Of a stretch of DNA of 64,000 nt, positions 1-10,100 are shown one piece after another. Source of the stretch: an uncultured Ilumatobacter sp. (lineage in GTDB: Bacteria > Actinomycetota > Acidimicrobiia > Acidimicrobiales > Ilumatobacteraceae); contig CALCXK010000044.1 of NCBI GenBank assembly GCA_937905835.1, forward strand, positions 1 through 64,000, in the 5' to 3' direction. The notes beneath the pieces are model-generated. The model was not told where the DNA came from. It worked only from the letters and a program-made list of their open reading frames with translations, and made no database searches. Each line of letters begins with the position of its first letter. Within the stretch, counting starts at the first letter, position 1. Made by a program: the position numbers and the translations under genes.

Positions 1-48
1 GATGGGTTGTCAGATGGGTTGTCAGATGGGTTGTCAGATGGCTTGTCA
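1..48. repeat. Four tandem 12-bp repeats overlapping the end of the aldehyde dehydrogenase gene
   Basis: Three exact units of GATGGGTTGTCA are followed by one variant (GATGGCTTGTCA). The array may continue leftward outside the window. The last unit contains the TGA stop (minus strand, 48-46) of the leftward aldehyde dehydrogenase gene. Because the unit is a multiple of three, the minus strand repeats an in-frame TGA every four codons. The array is too short and regular to be CRISPR; slippage expansion of the 3' end is the simplest reading. Confidence 0.85.
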
Positions 49-1473
49 GATCGAGAAGCCGCCGAGTTTCACTTCGAGGTATTCGGCGATGCCTTCGTGG
101 CCGCCCTCTCGACCCAGGCCCGAGTCGCCCATGCCGCCAAACGGGGCCGCCGCCGACGTCGGGTTGACGTCATTGATGCCAATGATCCCGAACCGGAGGC
201 GTTCGAACGTCCGCATGGCCGTCGACAGGTTTTGCGTGTACACGTAGGCGGCGAGCCCGTAGTTGGTGTCGTTGGCCATTGCGATGACTTCGTCGACGTC
301 GCTGTAGGTGATGACCGGAGCCACTGGCCCGAAGGTCTCTTCGCGCCGAATCAGCATGTCCTCGGTGACGCCGGTGATGAGGGTCGGTGCATAAAAGTGC
401 CCGCGATCGAAGGCTTCGCCGGTGAGCCGCTGACCGCCGACAGGCACATGAGCGCCCTTGGCTCGTGCGTCGTCGACCTGGTTGGCAACTTTGGCGACGG
501 CTGCTTCGTTGATCAGCGGGCCGACACCGACACCTTCGTCCATACCGTTCCCGGCCTGCACGCGACCGACGCGCTCGATGAGCGTGTCAACGAATGCGTC
601 GTGCGCCGATTCGTGCACGTACAGCCGGTTCGGGCTGATGCAGGCCTGACCCGAATTGAGGAACTTCAAGGCCGCCGCACCCTTCGCTGCGTGCACTGGA
701 TCGGCGTCGGGGAACACGATGAACGGTGCGTGCCCACCGAGCTCGACGGAGACGCGCTTGAGGTTGCTCGCTGCTGACCCTGCGAGCATCTTGCCAACAG
801 CAGTCGAGCCGGTGAACGTCACCTTGCGGACGCGCTCGTCCGTGCAGAACACCTCGCCGATCGGCTTGGGGTCCAGAGCTGTGACGAGGTTGACGACACC
901 GCCAGGAGCATCGACGTCGGCGAATATCTGGAAGATCGCGCGGGCACAGAGCGGCGTTGCCTCGGCTGCTTTCAGCACGAGCGTGCAGCCTGCCGCGAGC
1001 GCTGGACCCATCTTCCTGGTCAGCATTGAGATCGGGTAATTCCACGGCGTGATTGCAGCAACGACGCCGACCGGTTGCTTGAGGACGAGGAAGCGTTGAT
1101 CGGCCCGCGCCGACGGCAACCACTCCCCTGCCACGCGCTTTGCTTCTTCGGCGTACCAGCGGAGAAAGTCGGCGCCGTACTTCACTTCGGCAGCCGACGC
1201 CTTCAGCGGCTTGCCCTGCTCGCGCGTCATCAGCTCAGCGAGTTCTTTCGACCGCTCGGTCATCAGCTGCCAGGCGCGATACAGCAGGTCGGCGCGCTCG
1301 TACGCCGTTGTTTGGGACCATGAGTCGAATGCTGCGTCGGCTGCCGCTACGGCGGCCCGAGCATCGTCGGCACCGCCATCAGGCACGGTGTCGATCACCT
1401 CACCTGTTGCGGGGTTGGTCACCTCGAACCGCTTCCCTGATGTTGCCTCGACCCACTCGCCATTGATGAACAT
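46..1473 (-). CDS. NAD(P)-dependent aldehyde dehydrogenase, succinate-semialdehyde dehydrogenase-like
   Basis: A 475-residue aldehyde dehydrogenase of usual length. It would oxidise an aldehyde to the acid in the cytoplasm; the closest family by motif style is GabD-type succinate-semialdehyde dehydrogenase. Visible signatures are the substrate/cofactor Asn in TPWN (about residue 145), the general base Glu in VELGG (E244), the nucleophile Cys in SGQACISPN (C278), and a C-terminal FGGMGDSGLGREGG loop. The reading frame is open 70 codons further upstream, but that part has no family similarity. The ATG at 1473 begins MFINGEWVEA, the normal ALDH N-terminus. It is divergent from the prolyl oligopeptidase gene, with about 105 bp between them. 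The exact substrate cannot be told from sequence. Confidence 0.9.
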   Translation of the reverse strand: MFINGEWVEATSGKRFEVTNPATGEVIDTVPDGGADDARAAVAAADAAFDSWSQTTAYERADLLYRAWQLMTERSKELAELMTREQGKPLKASAAEVKYGADFLRWYAEEAKRVAGEWLPSARADQRFLVLKQPVGVVAAITPWNYPISMLTRKMGPALAAGCTLVLKAAEATPLCARAIFQIFADVDAPGGVVNLVTALDPKPIGEVFCTDERVRKVTFTGSTAVGKMLAGSAASNLKRVSVELGGHAPFIVFPDADPVHAAKGAAALKFLNSGQACISPNRLYVHESAHDAFVDTLIERVGRVQAGNGMDEGVGVGPLINEAAVAKVANQVDDARAKGAHVPVGGQRLTGEAFDRGHFYAPTLITGVTEDMLIRREETFGPVAPVITYSDVDEVIAMANDTNYGLAAYVYTQNLSTAMRTFERLRFGIIGINDVNPTSAAAPFGGMGDSGLGREGGHEGIAEYLEVKLGGFSI

Positions 1474-1578
1474 GACGCGCAGCGTAGAACCCGCCTCACT
1501 GTCGCGGCGAGATACAACGTTGTGCCAGACCACGATGACACTCGGATCCAAGGGTTGTCTCTCGGTACCGTCGCCCTC

Positions 1579-3630
1579 ATGGACGCACATCAGTGGTTGG
1601 AAGATGTCGAGGGCGACAACGCATTGGCATGGGTGACCGAACGCAACGCTGTTGCTGAGGCGACGCTTTTCGTCGACCCACAATTCGAACCGATCAGGGC
1701 GTCAACGCTCGATGTACTCGAAGCTGATGACCGCATCGCGTACCCATCTCGCCATGGCGACCTCGTCCACAACTTTTGGACCGATGCCGAACACCGTCGC
1801 GGTCTCCTGCGGCGCACAACGTGGGCTGACTACGTCGGCGGTGAGCCAGAGTGGGAGACGATTCTCGACCTCGACGCACTGTGCGCCGCCGAGAACGAAT
1901 CATGGGTTTTTCGTGGCTCGTCGACGCTGCGCCCCGATCGGCGGCGAGCGCTCATCGAGCTATCACCCGGAGGCTCCGACGCTTCTGTAACACGCGAGTT
2001 CGACCTCGTTGAGAAGCGATTCATTGCTGAGTCGGAAGGCGGCTTCGTTCGTCCCGTGGCAAAAGGCAGCCTGACGTGGATCGACGCCGACACGGTGTAC
2101 GTGACCACCGACTTTGGGCCGGGAAGCCTGACTCGGTCCGGATATCCGCGAACTGTTCGTCGGTGGCAACGAGGCACATCGATCGCAGACGCCGAGGTCG
2201 TCTTCGAAGGTGACGAGGCTGATGTCGCCGTCGGTGTTGGCGTGTCGTCGATGGAGGGCTTCCGGCATCACGTCGTCGAGCGCTCCCCCGACTTCTTCAC
2301 GACGCGCACGTCGATCCTGCACGAGGGCAAGTTCGTGTCTGTTGACGTTCCCGACGACGCGGAGGTCAGCTTCCACGAACGGTGGATCTTCATCTCACCT
2401 CGTTCCGATTTCGAACATCGGGGCCAATCCTTTCCGACCGGGTCGCTGCTCGTTACCGACATCGACGGCTTCCTTGCCGGCACCTCAGAACTCACCGCAC
2501 TCTTCACGCCGACGCAAACCGCATCGCTCGGTGGCTTTTCCTGCACCCGTCATCGGGTCGTACTCAACGTGCTCGACGACGTACGCAACGCACTCTCGGT
2601 TGCCACCCCGCCCGCATCGACGGACGGCAGCTGGAGCATCGAGGCACTCTCGGGCGCGCCGGACGCCTGGACCCTGTCGGCGAGCGCTGTCGACGGAGCC
2701 GAACGCGACGACATCTGGCTCGTCGGTACCGACTTCGTCACTCCAGAATCGCTGTTCGTGATGTCGCTCGATGGCGGCGAAGCCCCACAACTTCTTCGGC
2801 AGGCACCGGCCCGCTTCGATGCAAGCGATCTCTCGATCGAGCAGCACTTCGCCGCGAGCACAGATGGCACACGCATCCCGTACTTCGTCGTCGGGTCGAA
2901 TGACGCCCTCGCCACGACCGACGGATCATGCCCCACGCTGTTGAGCGGCTACGGCGGCTTCGAAATCGCGCGCACCGCTGCCTATTCGGCGGTCATCGGC
3001 AGGTCGTGGCTGAGCAGCGAATCTGGTGTCGGTGGCGTATACGTGCTGGCCAACATCCGCGGTGGTGGCGAGTACGGGCCGGCGTGGCACCGTGCCGGGC
3101 TGCGCGAGAAACGTCCCCGCGTCTACGAAGACTTCGAGGCAGTCGCCCGAGCGATTATCGAGCGTGGTATCACATCGCCCGGACGACTCGGTATCTCGGG
3201 CGGCAGCAACGGCGGCCTACTCGTCGGCAACATGTACGTTCGTACCCCCGAGCTCTTCGGCGCCGTTGTGTGCCAGGTCCCGCTCCTCGACATGCAGCGC
3301 TACCACCTCCTGCTGGCAGGCGCCTCGTGGATGGCCGAATACGGCGACCCAGACGACCCGAGCGACTGGGCCTACCTGCAGGGCTATTCGCCGTATCACC
3401 TCGTCGATCCCGCCGTCGACCACCCGCCAATCCTGCTGACGACCTCGACGCGTGACGATCGGGTGCACCCCGGCCATGCCCGCAAGATGACCGCACTCCT
3501 CGAAGGATTCGGCAAGGACGTCACCTACTGGGAGAACATCGAGGGGGGCCACGGTGGTGCAGCCGACGCCGGCCAGCAAGCCACAATGCAAGCCCTCATC
3601 TTCACCTTCCTTCGCACGCGCCTCACCTGA
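1579..3630 (+). CDS. Prolyl oligopeptidase family serine peptidase (S9A)
   Basis: A 683-residue protein with the S9 layout: an N-terminal beta-propeller region to about residue 400 and a C-terminal alpha/beta-hydrolase domain. The catalytic triad is readable: Ser543 in SGGSNGG, Asp626 in TSTRDDRVHPGH and His658 in EGGHGG, at the spacing expected for S9A. It would cleave short peptides after proline in the cytoplasm, since no signal peptide is seen. An in-frame ATG at 1522 would add 19 residues without family character. The ATG at 1579 starts MDAHQWLEDVEG, which matches the family start (DPYRWLED type), so I prefer it. A 50-bp palindromic element lies 7 bp after the stop. Confidence 0.92.
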   Translation: MDAHQWLEDVEGDNALAWVTERNAVAEATLFVDPQFEPIRASTLDVLEADDRIAYPSRHGDLVHNFWTDAEHRRGLLRRTTWADYVGGEPEWETILDLDALCAAENESWVFRGSSTLRPDRRRALIELSPGGSDASVTREFDLVEKRFIAESEGGFVRPVAKGSLTWIDADTVYVTTDFGPGSLTRSGYPRTVRRWQRGTSIADAEVVFEGDEADVAVGVGVSSMEGFRHHVVERSPDFFTTRTSILHEGKFVSVDVPDDAEVSFHERWIFISPRSDFEHRGQSFPTGSLLVTDIDGFLAGTSELTALFTPTQTASLGGFSCTRHRVVLNVLDDVRNALSVATPPASTDGSWSIEALSGAPDAWTLSASAVDGAERDDIWLVGTDFVTPESLFVMSLDGGEAPQLLRQAPARFDASDLSIEQHFAASTDGTRIPYFVVGSNDALATTDGSCPTLLSGYGGFEIARTAAYSAVIGRSWLSSESGVGGVYVLANIRGGGEYGPAWHRAGLREKRPRVYEDFEAVARAIIERGITSPGRLGISGGSNGGLLVGNMYVRTPELFGAVVCQVPLLDMQRYHLLLAGASWMAEYGDPDDPSDWAYLQGYSPYHLVDPAVDHPPILLTTSTRDDRVHPGHARKMTALLEGFGKDVTYWENIEGGHGGAADAGQQATMQALIFTFLRTRLT

Positions 3631-3637
3631 AATCCCC

Positions 3638-3687
3638 GTTTGCGTCGAAGAACCCGTTGGTATCCACGCGAAAAGCTCGACACAAAC
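3638..3687. repeat. 50-bp palindromic element, copy 1 (degraded)
   Basis: The left arm GTTTGCGTCGAAG (3638-3650) pairs imperfectly with 3675-3687 (GCTCGACACAAAC). The same 50-bp element, with perfect arms and a nearly identical centre, lies at 6133-6182, so the two copies bracket the CocE-family lipoprotein gene. No T-run follows, so it is not a classical intrinsic terminator. It looks like a dispersed intergenic hairpin (REP/MITE-like) that may act as an mRNA end or stabiliser. Confidence 0.75.
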
Positions 3688-3717
3688 CTTGGGAGGGCGA
3701 AGTGACATGCTGTCCGG

Positions 3718-6114
3718 ATGCAACGACGGGCCGGCCTGGCAGTTTTCTCCGCACTCGCTTTAGTTAGCGCAGCCTGCTCCGGCGGCAGCGATGACGCTAC
3801 GCCGACCACCGACGCTCCCATTGCGGCGGAGACCCCGACCACGGAGCCGCCGACCACCGATGCGCCCGTTGAAGATCCTCCAGCCACCGATCCCCCGGCC
3901 GAGACCGCCCAGCCGTCATTGATGGACACCCTGCCAATAGTCGAGCCTGGCTTCGACATCTCGCCAGGCGTCGAACAAGTCGCGATCACGGGCGCCACGC
4001 CAGGATCGACCGTCAGCATCGTCACGACGACCATGGCGGATGAACGCCTGCCTGCAGGGACCGTCAACGAGCCGCCCGACGGGGGCGAGATTGACGGCTA
4101 CGGCTCGTTCCTGTTCCGCAACCTCGACGCCACGACCGACTGGCGTCTCGTCGTCGACGGCGCCGGTATCACCGAGCCGTTCACCGTGCTCGGCCGTGAT
4201 TCCCATCCTGACCCGGCGTTCTTCGCCGAACAACGCTTGGTACCAGGGCTGAACTACATCGAGACGCGGGACGGCACAACGCTGAGCGCCAACGTCGTCC
4301 TGCCGGGACCGATCGAGGACGGGCCGTACCCGACGGTCGTCGAGTACTCGGGCTACACGCCGGCCGACCCGAACGGATCCGGCTTCAAAGACCTCTTTAT
4401 TCCGCTCGGCTACGCCTACGTCGGTGTCAACATGCGCGGCACCGGCTGCTCGGGCGGTTCGTTCCGCTACTTCGAATACACCCAGAGCACCGACGGCTAC
4501 GACGCCGTCGAAGCCGTTGCCGCACAGCCGTGGGTCTTCGAGAACCGCGTCGGCATGGTTGGCGTCAGCTACCCCGGCATCAGCCAACTCTTTGTTGCCC
4601 AGACCCAACCGCCGAACCTCGCGGCGATCACCCCGTTCTCAGTGATCGACGACAGCTACAACTCAACCCTGTACCCCGGCGGCATCTTGAACACCGGCTT
4701 CGCTGTCGAGTGGACGCAAGACCGCGTCGACAACGGCAAGCCGGCGATCACCCCGACTGGCGAGATTATCGAAGGCGGCGGCCAGGGCTGGGCGAAGGAC
4801 GCGATCGCCGCTGGCGATGAGATGTGTGCAGCGAACCAGTCGTTGCGGATGCAGAACCCCGACCTGGTCGAGGAGATCTTCGACTCGCCGTTCGTTGACT
4901 CGAGCGACAACACCGGTGATCTTTCGCCACGGCTGTTCGTCGACAAGATCAACGTGCCGACCTTCATTGCTGGCGCATGGCAGGACGAGCAGACCGGCGG
5001 CCGATTCCCCACAATGCTCGACCGCTTCGCCGGCACCGACCAGCTCTACGTGACGCTCATGAACGGCTTGCATACCGAGTCGATCGGACCTGCCAACTTC
5101 CCGCGCTGGATCGAGTTTCTCGACCTGTACGTCGCCAAACGCACCCCCACCCTCGATACCGCCAGGGTGATCGCGCCGATTCTTGCCAGCGGCCTCTTCG
5201 GCACCGGCGAACTCACCCTGCCGGACGATCGCTTCACCGGCATGGCGTACGAGGATGCACTCGCGGCGTTCGAAGCTGAGCCCAGCGTCCGTGTCCTGTT
5301 CGAAGAGGGAGCCGCCAAAGGCACAGCTGAGCGCACACCACTTCCCCGATTCGTCGAAGAGTTCGAGTCGTGGCCGATCCCCTCGGTCGAGCCAACCGAG
5401 TGGTTCTTCGGCACCGAAGGCAGCCTCAACGACACCGCCGCCGACACCGCAACACAAACCGAATACCTCGCACTTCCCGACGGCATGCCAGCGACATTCC
5501 TCGCTGAGGAATCGGCGAGGAACAGCAGTGCCATCTGGAAGCTCGATGTGCAGTGGGACTGGCAGCACAACGCACCGGGCACCGCTGCAACGTTCATCAC
5601 CGAGCCACTCAGCAAGACCGTCACGATGGCTGGTTCTGGATCGGCCGACCTGTGGGTGCAGTCAAACCTCGGCGACACCGACCTCGAGGTCACGGTCAGC
5701 GAAGTGCGACCTGACGGCCAGGAAATGTACGTCCAGTCGGGCTGGCTGCGAGCCAGTCACCGTGCGCTCGACGAGGCCGAGTCAAGTGTGCTGCAACCCG
5801 TCCACACCCACCGGGCAGCCGACGCAGAGCAGCTTCCCGATGGCAAGTTCGCTCCGGTCCGCGTCGAGATTTTCCCCTTCGCCCACGTCTTCCGTGCCGG
5901 CTCACAGATTCGCATCTCCGTCGACGCACCGGGCAATAACCGGCCGGTTTGGATCTTCGACACGATCAGCGGCGGCGAGCAGGTCATTATCGGACTCGGC
6001 GGTGCCACTGCCAGCAAGGTCGTCCTCCCCGTCATCCCGGGCATCAACCCGCCCGCCACGTACCCGAAATGCGGCAGCCTCCGCGGCCAACCCTGTCGCG
6101 CCTTCCCCGGCTGA
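3718..6114 (+). CDS. CocE/NonD family hydrolase, secreted lipoprotein (X-Pro dipeptidyl-peptidase-like)
   Basis: A 798-residue exported hydrolase. The N-terminus is a lipoprotein signal with lipobox LVSAAC, followed by a Thr/Pro/Asp-rich linker to about residue 65. The alpha/beta-hydrolase domain has the family nucleophile motif GVSYPG. Downstream come GAWQD (likely acid) and a GLHTE segment (likely His). The C-terminal half carries the jelly-roll PepX_C-type domain typical of CocE and X-Pro dipeptidyl aminopeptidases. The probable role is hydrolysis of ester or acyl-peptide bonds outside the membrane. The substrate is unknown; the family includes cocaine esterase, glutaryl-7-ACA acylase and X-Pro peptidases. 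A purine-rich GGGAGGGCGA lies about 20 bp upstream of the chosen ATG, which is far for a ribosome-binding site. The gene is flanked on both sides by the 50-bp palindromic element. Confidence 0.88.
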   Translation: MQRRAGLAVFSALALVSAACSGGSDDATPTTDAPIAAETPTTEPPTTDAPVEDPPATDPPAETAQPSLMDTLPIVEPGFDISPGVEQVAITGATPGSTVSIVTTTMADERLPAGTVNEPPDGGEIDGYGSFLFRNLDATTDWRLVVDGAGITEPFTVLGRDSHPDPAFFAEQRLVPGLNYIETRDGTTLSANVVLPGPIEDGPYPTVVEYSGYTPADPNGSGFKDLFIPLGYAYVGVNMRGTGCSGGSFRYFEYTQSTDGYDAVEAVAAQPWVFENRVGMVGVSYPGISQLFVAQTQPPNLAAITPFSVIDDSYNSTLYPGGILNTGFAVEWTQDRVDNGKPAITPTGEIIEGGGQGWAKDAIAAGDEMCAANQSLRMQNPDLVEEIFDSPFVDSSDNTGDLSPRLFVDKINVPTFIAGAWQDEQTGGRFPTMLDRFAGTDQLYVTLMNGLHTESIGPANFPRWIEFLDLYVAKRTPTLDTARVIAPILASGLFGTGELTLPDDRFTGMAYEDALAAFEAEPSVRVLFEEGAAKGTAERTPLPRFVEEFESWPIPSVEPTEWFFGTEGSLNDTAADTATQTEYLALPDGMPATFLAEESARNSSAIWKLDVQWDWQHNAPGTAATFITEPLSKTVTMAGSGSADLWVQSNLGDTDLEVTVSEVRPDGQEMYVQSGWLRASHRALDEAESSVLQPVHTHRAADAEQLPDGKFAPVRVEIFPFAHVFRAGSQIRISVDAPGNNRPVWIFDTISGGEQVIIGLGGATASKVVLPVIPGINPPATYPKCGSLRGQPCRAFPG

Positions 6115-6132
6115 AGACGAGCCGAACACCCC

Positions 6133-6182
6133 GTTTGCGTCGAAGAACTCGTTGGTATTCACGCGAGAACTTCGACGCAAAC
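6133..6182. repeat. 50-bp palindromic element, copy 2 (perfect arms)
   Basis: The perfect 13-bp arms are GTTTGCGTCGAAG (6133-6145) and CTTCGACGCAAAC (6170-6182). Inside them sits an AA/AA internal loop and a second 4-bp stem CTCG/CGAG around a 12-nt centre. It begins 18 bp after the stop of the CocE-family gene. Relative to copy 1 the inner stem is intact, which suggests that structure is what is kept. Confidence 0.8.
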
Positions 6183-6217
6183 GTTGAGCGTCGGCGATCC
6201 GTGATTGACTCTGCGGC

Positions 6218-7048
6218 GTGGGGGAAACGACAGACCATCGCAAGGAGCTCGCCGAGTTCCTCCGGGCGCGTCGTGAGGCGACGCGGCCTGAACAGGTCGG
6301 CCTCCCGCCCGGCCGCGGTCGACGCACCCCCGGGCTCCGCCGCGAAGAGGTCGCGCTGCTCGCCGGCGTGTCGGTCACCTGGTACACGTGGCTCGAGCAG
6401 GGTCGACGAATCAACGCCTCCGACGACGTACTCCTCGCAATTGGCCGAGCACTCCGCCTCGACGATGCTGGCCAAGAACACCTCATTGCGCTGACCGACC
6501 CAGGCACAGCATCCGTCGAAGCGCCAGCCGAAGCACCGAGTGCGCTTGTCCGCCTCCTCGACTCGCTGATGCCGTCGCCGGCGTACGTCCTCGGCCCGCA
6601 CTGGGAGTTCGTTGCGTGGAACACCGCCCAGGCGCGTTTGTACCCGCGCATCATCGAACTCGAACGGCCGCGCCGCAACCTGCTGTGGGTGCTCTTCGCC
6701 GACACGGCAACACGGGACCTCATCGTCGACTGGGACATTCATGCGCGTCAGGCGCTCGCCGAGTTCCGTTCGGCGACGTCGTCAGTGCGTCACGACCCGG
6801 CGATGACCGAACTCGTTGGCCTCCTGATCGACGAGAGCCCCGAGTTCGCAGCGTGGTGGCCAGAACACGACGTGTCCGGCTTCGAGACGCGCCTCCGACG
6901 CTTTTCTCACCCCGCAGCTGGCGAACTCACCTTCGAATATCAACAGCTCACGCCAGCCGAGTGGCCCAACCTTCGGGTGGTCGCCCAGCTCGGCGTCCCC
7001 GGCGACGACTCGGCCGAACGGCTCGCGGTCAAGCACTACCTCGTCTGA
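6218..7048 (+). CDS. XRE-family transcriptional regulator with MmyB-like ligand-binding domain
   Basis: 276 residues with a GTG start. Residues about 7-75 form a helix-turn-helix domain with the sequence style TPGLRREEVALLAGVS and WYTWLEQGR, typical of actinobacterial XRE/MmyB regulators. Residues about 100-270 match the MmyB ligand-binding (PAS-like) region, with WEFVAWNTAQARLYP and the pattern LVGLLIDESPEFAAWW. Proteins of this group often repress a neighbouring dehydrogenase or hydrolase gene in response to a small, probably fatty, ligand; here the target is unknown. Its GTG lies 35 bp after the second palindromic element. It reads in the same direction as the large oxidoreductase gene that follows after 123 bp. 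Confidence 0.88.
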   Translation: MGETTDHRKELAEFLRARREATRPEQVGLPPGRGRRTPGLRREEVALLAGVSVTWYTWLEQGRRINASDDVLLAIGRALRLDDAGQEHLIALTDPGTASVEAPAEAPSALVRLLDSLMPSPAYVLGPHWEFVAWNTAQARLYPRIIELERPRRNLLWVLFADTATRDLIVDWDIHARQALAEFRSATSSVRHDPAMTELVGLLIDESPEFAAWWPEHDVSGFETRLRRFSHPAAGELTFEYQQLTPAEWPNLRVVAQLGVPGDDSAERLAVKHYLV

Positions 7049-7171
7049 CCGGCGCGGCCTGTCAACAGTTGGCCTGGAGCTGCCAACACCCGGTCGAGTG
7101 ACCCCGGTTCTCAAACACCCCCTCAAGACGCGATACAACGGTGGCAGACGCTGCAATCGAGGAGGATCGGA

Positions 7172-10100
7172 ATGGCCAAAACAGAACCCACAGGCGATCG
7201 GATGACCGACTACGTGCTGGCCGACAAGTTTCGGTCCGAGTCGGGCACGGTGTTCTTGTCCGGGGTGCAGGCAGTTGCACGCATCGCAGTCGATCAACTC
7301 CGTAGTGATCGCAAGCTCGGCCTCACCACCGCTGCGTTCGCATCGGGATACCAGGGCTCCCCGGTCGGCACCTACACCGAAGAGCTGCAGCGCGCCTCGG
7401 CCACGGTCCCCGACCTGCCCATCGTGATCCAGCCCGGCGTCAATGAAGAACTGGCCGCCACCGCCGTGATGGGCAGTCAACTCGCCATGACGCTCAACGA
7501 CGCCAAATACGACGGCGTCGTTGGCATTTGGTACGGCAAGGGCCCGGGCTTCGACCGGAGCAGCGATGCGATTCGCCATGCCGTGTTCGCCGGCACGTCG
7601 CAACACGGCGGCGTGATTGCCGTCGTCGGCGACGACCCGGCAGCCAAGTCGTCGACGGTCCCGTCATCGAGTGACGCAACCGCCGTCGACCTCCACATGC
7701 CGCTGCTGTTCCCCGGCGACGTGCAAGAAGCGCTCGACCTCAGCCGGCACGCCGTTGCACTCTCGCGTGCGTGCGGACTCTGGTCGGCCTTCAAGTTGGT
7801 CACCGCAGTAGCCGACGGCACGGGCACCATCGACGTTGACCTCGATCGAGTGCAACCCAAATCCCCGGTGATCGAAGTGGATGGCCATCCGTTCGTCCCG
7901 CATCCGAACGGTCGCCTACTGACTCCGTACACCCTCGACATGGAGATCGAGTTCCAGCAACTGCGCACCCCAATGGCACGCCAGTACGGCGTCGACAATC
8001 ATCTCAATCGAGTGAGCGTCCGAAGCGGCGACGATTGGCTCGGGATCGCCGCCTGTGGGCACACCTTCCATGAAATGCGCGAAGCGCTGTCTGTTCTCGG
8101 GTTCCGCAGCGACGACGATCTTCGTGCTGCCGGCATCCGGCTCTTTCAGCTCCTGATGCCGGTCCCGCTCGACCCCGGCCAGGTTCGTGACTTCGCCGAC
8201 GGCCTCGACGAGGTGATCGTCATCGAAGAGAAGAACCCCACCCTCGAGGGATTGATCAAGAGCGCACTCTATGACGGCGCGCACATCACCGGTAAGGTCG
8301 GGCCACGCATCGTCGGCCGCCACGACGAGCATGGCAACGTCCTCGTCAACGGCTTCGGCACGCTCGATGTCGACAAGCTGCTGGCTCCGCTCCACGAACG
8401 GCTGAGTGCTCGAATCGGTCATCGCATGCGGCCGCTCGAAGAGATCGTGCCGCCCCAGCGCGAGCTGATCCCACTGTCGGTCAACCGCACCCCGTTCTAC
8501 TGCTCCGGCTGCCCGCACAACGCGAGCACTCGCGCCGAGCCGGGAACCCTCGTCGGCGGCGGCATCGGGTGCCACTCGATGGTCGCCTTCATGGAGCCAG
8601 AACGTGTCGGCGACATTGTCGGTCTGACCCAAATGGGCGGCGAAGGCGCTCAGTGGATCGGCATCTCACCCTTTATCGAACGCGATCACCTGATTCAGAA
8701 CATCGGTGACGGCACCTTCTTCCACTCCGGTTCCCTGGCCGTGCGCGCGGCGGTGGCAGCCAACGTCGACATCACCTACAAGCTGCTGTACAACGGCACG
8801 GTGGCGATGACGGGCGGACAAGACCCACAGGGGCAAATGTCGGTGCCCGACGTCGCCCACCTCCTGCGGATCGAAGGCGTCAAGCGGATCATCGTGACGA
8901 GCGATGATCCCGGCCGTCATGCCCGTGCGGACTTCCCCGCAGGTGTCGACCTCTGGGATCGCAGCCGCCTCACCGAGGCCCAGCAGGAACTCGCCAAGGT
9001 CAAAGGCGTCACCGTCATCATCCACGATCAGGCATGTGCTGCTGAACAGCGCCGCGGCCGTTCGCGTGGCACCGTCGCGACACCGAATTTCCGAGTTGTT
9101 ATCAACGAGCGCGTCTGTGAAGGCTGCGGCGACTGTGGCGACGTCAGCAACTGCCTGTCAGTGCAACCCGTCGACACTCCGTTTGGACGCAAGACACGCA
9201 TCCATCAGGGCAGCTGCAACTTCGACTTCTCATGCATGAAGGGCGACTGTCCGTCATTCGCTACGGTTGAACTGGTCGAGTCCACCGACGAACCACGGCC
9301 GCTTCCGTCGCCGCCGACCGACATTGCCGACCCAGCTGCTCCGATCGTCAACGCCGATGCGTTCACGGTCCGCCTGACCGGTATCGGTGGCACCGGCGTG
9401 ATCACCGTCAGCCAGATTGTTGGAACGGCAGCGATGCTCGCCGACCGCACCGTGCGCGGCCTCGACCAAACCGGCCTCTCGCAAAAGGCCGGCCCGGTCG
9501 TGAGCGACGTCATCATCACGACCGGTGCCGCACCGGCTTCGAATCATGGCAACGCGTCAGGCATCGACACGATCCTCGGGTTCGACTTCCTGGTTGCAGC
9601 GCAGCCAGCGAACCTCACTGGCGCTCGGGTCGACCGCACCGTCATGGTCGCTTCGACCGATGCCGTCCCGACCGGTTCCATGGTCACCCAACCTGGCCTC
9701 CGCCTGCCAAGCGGCAATGACCTGGTCGAACGGGTCGGGTCGGTCACTCGAGCCGATGACAACCGGTTTCTCGACGCAGCGGCGCTCGCTGAAGGTCTGC
9801 TTGGATCGACGACGACTGCCAACCTCCTTGTGCTTGGCGCCGCTGTTCAGTGCGGTGCGCTGCCGCTCCCAGTCGAAGCAGTCGAGCGCGCCATCGAACT
9901 CAACGGCGTCGCAGTTGCCACGAACCTCGATGCGTTCCGTTGGGGCCGTGCGTGGATCGACAACCGACAGCAGGTCGAACGGGCGGCCGATCTTCCGGTG
10001 CACGTTGCACCTGAAACCACTCCACAGCTGTTCGAACGACTGGCGGGCGACCTGGTTGACTATCAGTCCGAGAAATACGCCGCTCGATTCCGCTCGGTCA

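Noticed and set aside
1..48. CRISPR array
   Set aside because: Units are 12 bp, contiguous and without spacers; no cas gene nearby.
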